A DNA stretch of 14,572 bases from UBA2136 sp047635695 (GTDB lineage Bacteria > Pseudomonadota > Alphaproteobacteria > UBA2136). A program made the position numbers and the translations under genes. The notes beneath the pieces are model-generated. The model was not told the origin of the DNA. It saw nothing but the letters and a program-made list of their open reading frames with translations, and did not search any database. Shown here one piece after another: positions 1 through 5,984 of this stretch; position 1 is the stretch's first letter, and every line of letters begins with the position of its first letter. The DNA is taken from NCBI GenBank assembly GCA_047635695.1, contig JBLILN010000029.1, positions 1 through 14,572 on the forward strand. Reading direction: 5' to 3'.

Positions 1-266
1 TCAACTTCTACAATTGTGTCTGTCACCATTTCAGTACCACAGTTTTCAGCTTGCTTCACAAATTGATCCATCAACCAAGGGCCTTCAACAAGGCTTGCGA
101 AACCTGGGTAGTTTTCAACTTCGTGGGTGATCGTCATTTGTCCACCTGCTTGAGGTCCATGGATAAGCATTGGCTTTAAACCAGCGCGTGCTGTGTAAAT
201 AGCCGCTGTACAGCCCGAAGGGCCACTGCCTAAAATAATAACGCTACGGTGGATTGTGTCAGACAT
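1..266 (-). CDS. trxB: Thioredoxin reductase, N-terminal part (gene runs off the left edge)
   Basis: FAD/NADPH-dependent flavoenzyme that reduces thioredoxin in the cytoplasm. Only the first 88 codons are inside the window. Reading leftward from the ATG at 264-266, the protein starts MSDTIHRSVIILGSGPSG. The GSGPSG stretch (residues 13-18), followed by CTAAIYTARAG, is the FAD-binding Rossmann motif of this family. GGQMTITHEVENYPGF further on is the typical FAD-domain segment of TrxB. The redox CxxC motif and the NADPH domain lie outside the window and cannot be checked. The start is supported by AAGGA at 275-279, eight bases upstream. It is divergent from a peroxiredoxin, so the pair can supply and use thioredoxin-derived reducing power. 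A less likely alternative is another member of the thioredoxin-reductase-like flavoprotein family. Confidence 0.92.
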   Translation of the reverse strand, partial: MSDTIHRSVIILGSGPSGCTAAIYTARAGLKPMLIHGPQAGGQMTITHEVENYPGFASLVEGPWLMDQFVKQAENCGTEMVTDTIVEV

Positions 267-304
267 ATTTATATTCCTTAAAGCTTAAAAATTAATGATA
301 GACC

Positions 305-333
305 TTTGTAGCAAGACTAGAAATATAATTCAA
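305..333 (-). promoter_or_regulatory. Candidate promoter of trxB
   Basis: On the minus strand, TTGAAT (328-333) and TACAAA (305-310) are separated by 17 bases, and TGC sits just before the -10 hexamer (extended -10). Transcription would begin near 298, giving a leader of about 30 bases that includes the AAGGA ribosome site. It is called by motif matching only. Confidence 0.5.
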
Positions 334-345
334 CAATACATTTCA

Positions 346-377
346 ATACCACCTAAAAAAATAAAGTATTTAGGTAT
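346..377. promoter_or_regulatory. Inverted repeat between trxB and peroxiredoxin, candidate operator
   Basis: ACCTAAA (351-357) and TTTAGGT (369-375) are perfect 7-base arms around an 11-base AT-rich centre. With a 3-base insertion in the left arm, they extend to ATACC...TAAA against TTTAGGTAT (369-377). The right arm covers the predicted -35 region of the peroxiredoxin promoter. This position suits a repressor or redox-regulator site serving both divergent genes. It does not match the OxyR consensus, and the binding protein is unknown. Confidence 0.35.
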
Positions 378-397
378 ACGAACGGCTGTGATACTGT
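369..397 (+). promoter_or_regulatory. Candidate peroxiredoxin promoter (extended -10)
   Basis: TTTAGG (369-374) and TACTGT (392-397) are spaced 17 bases apart, with TGA directly before the -10 hexamer. The -35 match is weak (3 of 6), which would suit an activated promoter. Initiation would be near 404, which places the in-frame TTG at 402 at or before the transcript start. Confidence 0.4.
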
Positions 398-437
398 AGG
401 ATTGAATTTAACAACAAGCCATTTAGGAGAATCTAAA

Positions 438-1034
438 ATGACATTCATGGTAGGACAAAAGTTCCCCACAGCTACAACACCAGCCGTTATGGAAAATGGT
501 GACGTAAACAATGACTTCAGCGTTGCTGAGTTTGGTAAAGGTTCATACACTGTTGTATTCTTTTACCCATTAGATTTCACATTCGTATGCCCAACAGAAC
601 TTGTTGCTTTCAACAAAGCAATGAGCCAATTTGAAGCGCTTAACTGTAAAGTTGTTGCCGCATCAGTTGATAGTGTATTTTCACACGCTGCATGGCGCCG
701 TACACCACTTAACGACGGTGGTATCGAAGCTGTCAACTACCCAATGCTCAGCGACATTGAACGCAAACTTTCAAACGAACTTGGTATTTTAGCTGACGGT
801 GGTGTTACTTACCGTGCTTCATACCTTATCGACAAAAATGGTGTTGTACGCCACATGGTTATCAACGACCTTCCACTTGGACGTAGCGTTGAAGAAATGT
901 TACGCATGGTTGACGCACTCGACTTCCACGAAAAGCACGGTGAAGTTTGCCCTGCTAACTGGAAAAAAGGCGAAGAAGGCATGAGCGCAACAAAGGAAAG
1001 CACACAAGCTTACCTTGAAAAGCACGCCAGCTAA
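438..1034 (+). CDS. Typical 2-Cys peroxiredoxin (AhpC/Prx1 family)
   Basis: Thiol peroxidase that reduces hydrogen peroxide, organic hydroperoxides and probably peroxynitrite. It is 198 residues long, usual for the family. PLDFTFVCPTEL carries the peroxidatic Cys51 with its Pro44 and Thr48 partners. Arg126 (TYRASYLID) completes the active site. The resolving cysteine is Cys171 in HGEVCPANW, so the enzyme should form intersubunit disulfides in a dimer or decamer. The eukaryotic overoxidation-sensitivity features are incomplete: the GGLG site reads GGIE (94-97) and the C-terminal YF reads YL (192-193), so it may resist overoxidation. The ATG at 438 is chosen because AGGAGA (425-430) lies 7 bases upstream. 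An upstream in-frame TTG at 402 lacks support. The reductant is probably thioredoxin, given the divergent trxB and the absence of an AhpF gene beside it. Confidence 0.95.
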   Translation: MTFMVGQKFPTATTPAVMENGDVNNDFSVAEFGKGSYTVVFFYPLDFTFVCPTELVAFNKAMSQFEALNCKVVAASVDSVFSHAAWRRTPLNDGGIEAVNYPMLSDIERKLSNELGILADGGVTYRASYLIDKNGVVRHMVINDLPLGRSVEEMLRMVDALDFHEKHGEVCPANWKKGEEGMSATKESTQAYLEKHAS

Positions 1035-1047
1035 ACGTTGGACGATA

Positions 1048-1089
1048 ATAGCAAAACATTTAAAGCCCCTGCGGGGGCTTTTTTGCTAT
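1048..1089 (+). terminator. Intrinsic terminator after peroxiredoxin
   Basis: The core stem AAGCCCC (1063-1069) pairs with GGGGCTT (1074-1080) and is followed by a run of six Ts. A second, outer pair of perfect 9-base arms, ATAGCAAAA (1048-1056) and TTTTGCTAT (1081-1089), can extend it into a long hairpin. It ends the peroxiredoxin transcript 14 bases after the stop codon. Confidence 0.9.
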
Positions 1090-1102
1090 GTGCCTGTAAA
1101 GC

Positions 1103-1131
1103 TTGACTTTTGTTGTTTTGAGGCGTATACA
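1103..1131 (+). promoter_or_regulatory. Promoter of the 116-residue orphan gene
   Basis: TTGACT (1103-1108) and TATACA (1126-1131) are separated by exactly 17 bases, close to a consensus sigma-70-type promoter. Initiation near 1138 would leave an untranslated leader of about 85 bases before the ATG at 1224, long enough for regulatory structure. Confidence 0.65.
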
Positions 1132-1160
1132 GTGTTAATTATTAATGAAAAAATCTTCAT

Positions 1161-1217
1161 TTACCTTTTTACATAACAGGCCACTGAGGCCTTTCTACCC
1201 TTACCTTCTGGAGGTAA
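1161..1217 (+). promoter_or_regulatory. Structured 5' leader with Shine-Dalgarno inside a hairpin
   Basis: TTACCT (1201-1206) and AGGTAA (1212-1217) form a perfect 6-base stem around a 5-base loop, and the SD GGAGG (1210-1214) lies in the loop and right arm. The same 7-mer TTACCTT also occurs at 1161-1167 and could compete for the right arm. Between them is a separate hairpin, AGGCC (1178-1182) with GGCCT (1188-1192). The layout would suit a translational switch or RNA thermometer, but it is judged by base pairing alone. Confidence 0.4.
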
Positions 1218-1223
1218 TTACTT

Positions 1224-1574
1224 ATGAATTACTCAGACATTATGAATAAAGCAATAACCCTTACAGAACTACTTATACCTGTAAGCAAACTATTAAGTAG
1301 TCACGTTAAGCAATGCGTTAAAGTTAAAGTTATCACCAAAACAGTAACGGCGTCTATCCATTTCAGTGACAACCGTTTCCCTACAGACTTGGTAAACACT
1401 GGTGTACCAGGTGTTGACGACTGGCAAGGCGACCATGACATTTTAGAAGCTTTACGGTCGATAAAAAAAGAAGGCTTTCAAGTTGAAATGTACGCACGTG
1501 AAATTGGTGACGAAACAGATTACACAGAAGGCTTACCACAAGACTTTAAAATCGTCATCAGCCCTCATAAATAA
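1224..1574 (+). CDS. Hypothetical protein, 116 residues
   Basis: I do not recognise this family. The protein has an N-terminal helix-like hydrophobic stretch (about 10-25, AITLTELLIPVSKLLSS), then alternating beta-like segments (VKVKVITKTVTASIHF, 33-48). A conserved-looking centre (DNRFPTDLVNTGVPGVDDWQ, 49-68) follows, then a helix (ILEALRSIKKEG) and an acidic section (REIGDETDYTEG) before a short hydrophobic strand, KIVISP. It has no signal peptide and no clear transmembrane segment, so it is probably a small soluble alpha/beta protein. The start is well supported: GGAGG at 1210-1214 lies 9 bases before ATG. With its own promoter (1103-1131) and terminator (1588-1621), it forms a single-gene transcription unit, which argues that it is a real gene. 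Confidence 0.75.
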   Translation: MNYSDIMNKAITLTELLIPVSKLLSSHVKQCVKVKVITKTVTASIHFSDNRFPTDLVNTGVPGVDDWQGDHDILEALRSIKKEGFQVEMYAREIGDETDYTEGLPQDFKIVISPHK

Positions 1575-1587
1575 TAATTAATCGAAC

Positions 1588-1621
1588 AAAAACCCTTAAC
1601 TTTAACGCTAAGGGTTTTTTT
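1588..1621 (+). terminator. Intrinsic terminator of the 116-residue gene
   Basis: AAAAACCCTTA (1588-1598) pairs with TAAGGGTTTTT (1609-1619), the right arm running into seven consecutive Ts. The loop is 10 bases. It lies 14 bases after the stop codon. Confidence 0.88.
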
Positions 1622-1683
1622 GTATAATATGTAGGACAAATGCAACGCATCACCGTCTTTTGAACCTATTAATAAACTTCCAT

Positions 1684-1713
1684 TTGGGAAAAGGCTATGA
1701 CCAATGCTATAAT
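1684..1713 (+). promoter_or_regulatory. Promoter of aconitase
   Basis: TTGGGA (1684-1689) and a perfect TATAAT (1708-1713) are separated by 18 bases, with TGC before the -10 (extended -10). Initiation near 1720 would give a leader of about 120 bases before the aconitase ATG. ACCAATG (1700-1706) directly abuts the -10 and is mirrored by CATTGGT at 1754-1760, inside the leader. Confidence 0.65.
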
Positions 1714-1838
1714 GCGCTTCATATATACTATAAAAATAAATTTTTCAGCGTGTCATTGGTTGAAAATCAATGCAGCTATACCCATAAAAAGGTTAACAAG
1801 TTTTTTTAAAAACAAAAAAGAAGAAGGGCACAAAAGCC

Positions 1839-4100
1839 ATGCAAATTGAAAGCACACCTCAGTTCGTCGAAGCCGTTTACAAAAAATCAGAAGAGAATCT
1901 TGCCATTGTAAGAAAACGCCTCGGACGCCCATTAACATACACAGAAAAAATCATTTACGGTCACCTTGATGACGCTGAAAATGCTGAACTTACAGCAGGT
2001 ACTTCATACATTAAAGTACGCCCTAACCGCATTGCCTTACAAGATGCCACAGCGCAAATGGCCATTTTACAGTTCATGCTTGCAGGACGCTCAACAGCCG
2101 CAGTCCCTGTGACCGTTCATTGTGACCACCTCATTCGCGCACATTCAGGTGCCAAAGAAGACTTGGCCGTTGCCAATAGCGAAAACAAAGAAGTTTACGA
2201 CTTCCTTGCAACAGCTTCTGCAAACTACGACTTTGGCTTTTGGAAGCCAGGTGCAGGTATTATTCACCAAGTTGTACTTGAGCAATATGCATTCCCAGGC
2301 CTCATGATGCTTGGAACCGATTCACACACACCAAACGCTGGTGGCCTTGGTGCCTTTGCTTCTGGTGTTGGTGGTGCTGACGCTGTCGACGTGATGGTTG
2401 ACATGCCTTGGGAAGTTTTACACCCAACAGTGCTTGGTGTTAAACTCACAGGTAAACTTAAAGGTTGGACAGCACCAAAAGACGTGATCATTAAATTACT
2501 CGGCATCTTAACATGTGCTGGCGGTACAAACCGTGTCATTGAATATTTCGGTGAAGGTGTTGAGTCTATCTCTTGTACAGGTAAAGCAACCATTTGTAAT
2601 ATGGGCGCTGAACTTGGTGCGACAACTTCTGTCTTCCCATATGATGCCCGCATGAAAACATACTTCAATGTGACTGAGCGTGCAGAAACAGCCACTGTTT
2701 GCGACAAGTACGCGCACCTTCTATGTGCCGACGACGAGGTCCTTGCCAACCCAGAAAAATATTACGAAAAAGTTATCGAAATTAACCTCAGTGAATTACA
2801 GCCACATATTGTTGGCCCACACTCACCCGACCTTGCTGTTGAACTAAGCAACATGAAAGAACACATGGAAAAAGGTGACTGGCCTATCAACCTAACATCC
2901 GCCCTCATTGGTTCATGCACCAACTCTTCATACGAAGACATGGGGCGTATTGCCGCCATGGCTGACCAACTACTTGAAAAAGGCGCAAAACTAAAAATGC
3001 CTTTGCTTATTACCCCAGGTAGTGAGCAGGTTCATCAAACGATTATACGTGATGGCCAACTAGCCAAGCTTGAAAAACTAGGCGCAACTGTTCTTGCAAA
3101 TGCTTGTGGCCCTTGTATCGGTCAGTGGAAACGTGACGACGTTAAAATGGGTGAAGAAAACTCCATTATTAACTCATACAACCGTAACTTCCCTAAACGT
3201 AACGACGGTAACCCACAAACTTGTTCATTTATTGGTAGCCCAGAAACAGTGTTGGCTTATGCCTTATTTGGTCGCTTAGACCTTGACCCTTTCAACACAG
3301 ATATTGAAGCTGCCGACGGCACAAAATTCCGTATGACTGTACCAGAAAATGTGGCCGAAGTGCCTGCAACATCCTTTGTAAAAGATGAAGAAGGTTATCA
3401 AGCACCAGCGGCAGGCGCCGTTGATGTGGTTGTCACACCAGGCAGTGAACGCCTCGAAGCATTAACACCATTCGATAAATGGAACGGTGAAGACTATTCA
3501 GGCTTAAAACTTCTACTTAAAGCAAAAGGCAAATGCACGACCGACCATATTTCACCTGCGGGTCCATGGTTAAAATTCCGTGGTCACCTTAATAACATTT
3601 CTGACAACATGTTTAATGGTGCTATCAACGCCTTTACAGGTGAAGCCGGCCACGGTACAAACCCATTTAATGGTGAAAAAGAATTGTTCAGTAAAATTGC
3701 CCGTGACTACAAAAACCATGGCAATGGCTGGGTTGCTGTAGGTGACGCCAACTACGGTGAAGGTTCATCACGTGAGCACGCGGCTATGAGCCCACGCTTA
3801 CTTGGTTGCCGTGTTGTTATTACACGTAGCTTTGCACGTATCCATGAAACAAACTTGAAGAAGCAAGGTGTCCTACCACTCACATTTGTGAACCCAAGTG
3901 ACTATGACCTTGTTGAACGAGGTGACAGTATTGACGTGAAAGGCCTAAAAAGCCTTGAACCAAAAAGCAAGGTAACAGCTGTCATCCATCATACCGACGG
4001 TTCAACAGCTGAAATTGAGCTTAAGCATTCTTTAAATGAAGAACAGCTTGTTTGGTTTAGAAACGGGAGTGCGCTCAACACAATCCGCGCCGCATTGTAA
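1839..4100 (+). CDS. acn: Aconitate hydratase, mitochondrial type
   Basis: Interconverts citrate and isocitrate in the TCA cycle, using a [4Fe-4S] cluster. The cluster ligands are visible as Cys360 (IGSCTNSSYEDM) and Cys423/Cys426 (NACGPCIGQW). Other active-site blocks are VHCDHLI (93-99), GTDSHTPNAGGLG (159-171), RDDVKMGEENSI (432-443), GDANYGEGSSREHAA (635-649) and RSFARIHETNLKKQG (663-677) in the C-terminal swivel domain. At 753 residues, and in motif wording, it resembles the mitochondrial ACO2 group rather than the roughly 890-residue AcnA/IRP type or the AcnB type. There is no targeting peptide, as expected in a bacterium. GAAGGG (1823-1828), 10 bases upstream, supports the ATG. The gene stands alone, with its own promoter and terminator. 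The long leader might carry regulation, but no known riboswitch was recognised. Confidence 0.95.
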   Translation: MQIESTPQFVEAVYKKSEENLAIVRKRLGRPLTYTEKIIYGHLDDAENAELTAGTSYIKVRPNRIALQDATAQMAILQFMLAGRSTAAVPVTVHCDHLIRAHSGAKEDLAVANSENKEVYDFLATASANYDFGFWKPGAGIIHQVVLEQYAFPGLMMLGTDSHTPNAGGLGAFASGVGGADAVDVMVDMPWEVLHPTVLGVKLTGKLKGWTAPKDVIIKLLGILTCAGGTNRVIEYFGEGVESISCTGKATICNMGAELGATTSVFPYDARMKTYFNVTERAETATVCDKYAHLLCADDEVLANPEKYYEKVIEINLSELQPHIVGPHSPDLAVELSNMKEHMEKGDWPINLTSALIGSCTNSSYEDMGRIAAMADQLLEKGAKLKMPLLITPGSEQVHQTIIRDGQLAKLEKLGATVLANACGPCIGQWKRDDVKMGEENSIINSYNRNFPKRNDGNPQTCSFIGSPETVLAYALFGRLDLDPFNTDIEAADGTKFRMTVPENVAEVPATSFVKDEEGYQAPAAGAVDVVVTPGSERLEALTPFDKWNGEDYSGLKLLLKAKGKCTTDHISPAGPWLKFRGHLNNISDNMFNGAINAFTGEAGHGTNPFNGEKELFSKIARDYKNHGNGWVAVGDANYGEGSSREHAAMSPRLLGCRVVITRSFARIHETNLKKQGVLPLTFVNPSDYDLVERGDSIDVKGLKSLEPKSKVTAVIHHTDGSTAEIELKHSLNEEQLVWFRNGSALNTIRAAL

Positions 4101-4118
4101 AGTAAGCACCAACTTAGA

Positions 4119-4148
4119 AATAGGCGCTCTTAGAGCGTCTATTTTTTT
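4119..4148 (+). terminator. Intrinsic terminator of aconitase
   Basis: AATAGGCGCTC (4119-4129) pairs with GAGCGTCTATT (4133-4143) around a 3-base loop, with one G-T wobble. Seven Ts follow (4142-4148). It lies 18 bases downstream of the stop codon. Confidence 0.88.
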
Positions 4149-4171
4149 GCAGACAAATTCATATACAGTGC

Positions 4172-4199
4172 AAAAAAAAGAGCCCCGAAAGGCTCTAAA
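4172..4199 (-). terminator. Intrinsic terminator of the leftward 183-residue gene
   Basis: On the minus strand, AGAGCC (4191-4196) pairs with GGCTCT (4179-4184) around a 6-base loop, followed by eight Ts (4172-4179 read leftward). It lies 19 bases after the stop codon. Together with the aconitase terminator it insulates this convergent junction. Confidence 0.85.
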
Positions 4200-4215
4200 T
4201 TTATTCGTTAAATGC

Positions 4216-4767
4216 TTACGCGGCCGCTGTGGCACAAGCCACTGATTCTTCTTGAGCAATAAGCTGCTCAATTTCTAAATCGTCGGCTTTTTCTTTTATT
4301 TCGGCTGTCGTTAATTGCTTAACATGCAAAGTATCCAAATAAATATCAACGTCTTTGAATTTGTGGCGTAACCAAACTAAAAATACTTCACGCATTTGTT
4401 TATCAAGGCATAGAAAGCTAAGTGTGCCTTCATTCACACTTGATAATTGAATGTCATGAATAGACAACGCTCGAAAAGGCTTCACGCTAATAAAAGAAGA
4501 TGTTTTACTTTTAAAGGCAACGTTATTGGCAGTAAAGTCCTTTTTAAATAGGTAGCTTTGCAATTTTTCAATATCTTGCGTCCTCAATTTATCCACTGTA
4601 ATAACAGGGAATTGATAAACACTTGATGGGGCACGGTCATTAAAACCAGTTGTTGTTGAAGCAAAGTTACACAACACTTTATGTGCGGCTCTAACTTGTT
4701 CAGGGTATTTTTTGCGGTTTTTAAGTGCACCAGATGGTGTGCGTTTGATAGTTACAACAATTGTCAT
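4216..4767 (-). CDS. Hypothetical protein, 183 residues, acidic C-terminal tail
   Basis: I do not recognise this family. The N-terminus is basic (IKRTPSGALKNRKKYPEQVR, residues 7-26). The middle mixes beta and helical segments, with SSFISVKPFRALSIHDIQLS (90-109) and a hydrophobic helix-like VFLVWLRHKF (127-136). The C-terminal part is strongly charged (TTAEIKEKADDLEIEQLIAQEE) and ends in CATAAA. There is no signal peptide or evident transmembrane segment; it has two cysteines besides the one near the end and no CxxC motif. The start is well supported: GAGGA (4774-4778) lies 6 bases upstream of the ATG. It is downstream of the leftward peptidase gene, separated by 160 bases that include a hairpin, so it may be partly co-transcribed with it. 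It has its own strong terminator. Confidence 0.7.
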   Translation of the reverse strand: MTIVVTIKRTPSGALKNRKKYPEQVRAAHKVLCNFASTTTGFNDRAPSSVYQFPVITVDKLRTQDIEKLQSYLFKKDFTANNVAFKSKTSSFISVKPFRALSIHDIQLSSVNEGTLSFLCLDKQMREVFLVWLRHKFKDVDIYLDTLHVKQLTTAEIKEKADDLEIEQLIAQEESVACATAAA

Positions 4768-4786
4768 AAAAAATCCTCAAAGAGAG

Positions 4787-4809
4787 AAAAGAAAAGCGGA
4801 AAACCCCGC
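4787..4809 (-). terminator. Weak hairpin with T-rich tract before the 183-residue gene
   Basis: On the minus strand, GCGG (4806-4809) pairs with CCGC (4796-4799) around a 6-base loop and is followed by TTTTCTTTTC. The stem is only 4 pairs. It could end the peptidase transcript or act as an attenuator in the leader of the next gene, whose SD begins less than 10 bases downstream of the T-rich tract. Confidence 0.35.
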
Positions 4810-4927
4810 CAGTAGCATTAGCCATAAAACAGATACTCAAAAGCAGCTATTTATAGGATAAAAAGGGAAGGAAGATAAGTTCCAAAGAGGTGTTTTTTAA
4901 CAAGAATTCAAGCTGTATGCAAGTATA

Positions 4928-5869
4928 TTATGAAAGATTGTTTAATATTTTCACAATTTTTGCCGTCGACGCCGTTTCTTTTGACGAATGCCCCGCGTTT
5001 GAAATAATATTGAGGTGGCTATGCGGTATGTTTTTATGTAATTCGTAAGCTGTTTTAAAAGGGCAAACCATGTCATAACGTCCTTGAACAATATGCACAG
5101 GTATGTCTTTCAATTTTGCACCAATACGTTTTATCAAGGCATCACCGTCTATAAAGCCTTTATTCATAAAATAATGATTTTCTATTAACGAAAAGGCTTC
5201 AACACCTTCATCACACGCAAGGCTTTTTTCAATATCTTCAGCTGACATTTCTAGGCGAGAAATACTCACCTCCCATTTTTTCCAGGCCCTTAAGGCTTTT
5301 TTAATAAGTGGCTTATCGTCACTGTTAAGAATTTTGTGATAAGCAGCAATGGGCTGAGACCTATCCTCTTTTGGTAAAATGTTTATATATGCATCAAAAC
5401 CATCGGCAAAGACTTGGCTTGCCACGCCACCTTCATAATAAAGGTTAAATAATTCACGTTCACGGCAAAGAAATAAACCCCACATGATGATAGACAAAAT
5501 ATCATCAGCAAATTTATCGGCATAAGCCAGGGCTAAGGTGCTCCCCCATGAACCGCCAATGACATGCCACTTGTCAAAACCTAAGTGCATTTTTAAAGCG
5601 TGTAAATCGTCCACCAAATGTTCAGTTGTATTATCTTCTAAGCAAGCATGAGGCTTACTTTGACCACAACCGCGCTGGTCGAGCAAAATAATATTGAATT
5701 TCTTTGTATCAAAAAACTGTCGTTGCCATGCCTGTGTACCACTGCCAGGCCCACCATGTAAAAAGACAATAGGCACGCCATTTTCATTACCACTTTTTTC
5801 AAAGTAAATTTGATGAAGGCCACGGTCAAGATAGCCTGTTTGATAAGGTGTAACTTCTAGATATAACAT
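4928..5869 (-). CDS. pip: Prolyl iminopeptidase (peptidase S33, alpha/beta hydrolase)
   Basis: Cytoplasmic exopeptidase that releases N-terminal proline from peptides, used in peptide turnover. The 313-residue length is standard. HGGPGSG (38-44) forms the oxyanion-hole loop. LDQRGCGQS (63-71) is the family's conserved strand and turn. GGSWGS (105-110) holds the nucleophile Ser107. GRYDMVCP (263-270) supplies Asp266 and NAGHSS (291-296) supplies His294, completing the triad. The N-terminal EVTPYQTGYLDRG aligns with the usual Pip beginning, which supports the ATG at 5867-5869. Nevertheless, no SD is visible upstream; a TATAGC sequence lies only 4-9 bases before the ATG, so the message could be leaderless or have a very short leader. 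The gene is divergent from metY across 115 bases. Substrate preference within S33 cannot be proved from sequence, but motif agreement is strong. Confidence 0.9.
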   Translation of the reverse strand: MLYLEVTPYQTGYLDRGLHQIYFEKSGNENGVPIVFLHGGPGSGTQAWQRQFFDTKKFNIILLDQRGCGQSKPHACLEDNTTEHLVDDLHALKMHLGFDKWHVIGGSWGSTLALAYADKFADDILSIIMWGLFLCRERELFNLYYEGGVASQVFADGFDAYINILPKEDRSQPIAAYHKILNSDDKPLIKKALRAWKKWEVSISRLEMSAEDIEKSLACDEGVEAFSLIENHYFMNKGFIDGDALIKRIGAKLKDIPVHIVQGRYDMVCPFKTAYELHKNIPHSHLNIISNAGHSSKETASTAKIVKILNNLS

Positions 5870-5922
5870 ACCGCTATACTGACGATAAATGACACCAACT
5901 TCAAGTTAAATAACTCAGAGGT

Positions 5923-5951
5923 TTGGTAAAAACTCCATTTGGGCGTATAAT
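5923..5951 (+). promoter_or_regulatory. Promoter of metY
   Basis: TTGGTA (5923-5928) and a perfect TATAAT (5946-5951) are separated by 17 bases. The expected start of transcription, near 5958, falls after the in-frame TTG at 5955, so translation should begin at the ATG at 5985. No SAM-riboswitch-like structure fits in the leader, which is only about 27 bases long. Confidence 0.7.
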
Positions 5952-5984
5952 ATTTTGAAATTCAACAAAAAGAATGGAAAGCAT

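Noticed and set aside
285..325. OxyR-type site between trxB and peroxiredoxin (ATAG near 297)
   Set aside because: The spaced ATAG/CTAT tetrad pattern is not completed.
402..437. In-frame TTG start extending the peroxiredoxin by 12 residues
   Set aside because: The ATG at 438 has AGGAGA 7 bases upstream, while the TTG has no SD and lies at or before the predicted transcript start.
1680..1688. CCATTTGGG shared by the aconitase promoter (1680-1688) and the metY promoter (5935-5943)
   Set aside because: The positions relative to the -10 boxes differ (over the -35 in one, in the spacer in the other), so a common operator is unlikely and a 9-base match can be chance.
1720..1838. Riboswitch or iron-responsive element in the aconitase leader
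   Set aside because: Only short imperfect pairings such as TTGA-AAA-TCAA were found, and no known riboswitch core or CAGUGN loop hairpin was recognised.
2264..2749. 161-codon leftward open frame
   Set aside because: It is the antisense shadow of the aconitase gene, with Ser/Pro-rich composition and no SD.
5955..5984. TTG start extending MetY by 10 residues
   Set aside because: It precedes the transcription start expected from TTGGTA-17-TATAAT, and the family usually begins close to the ATG at 5985.
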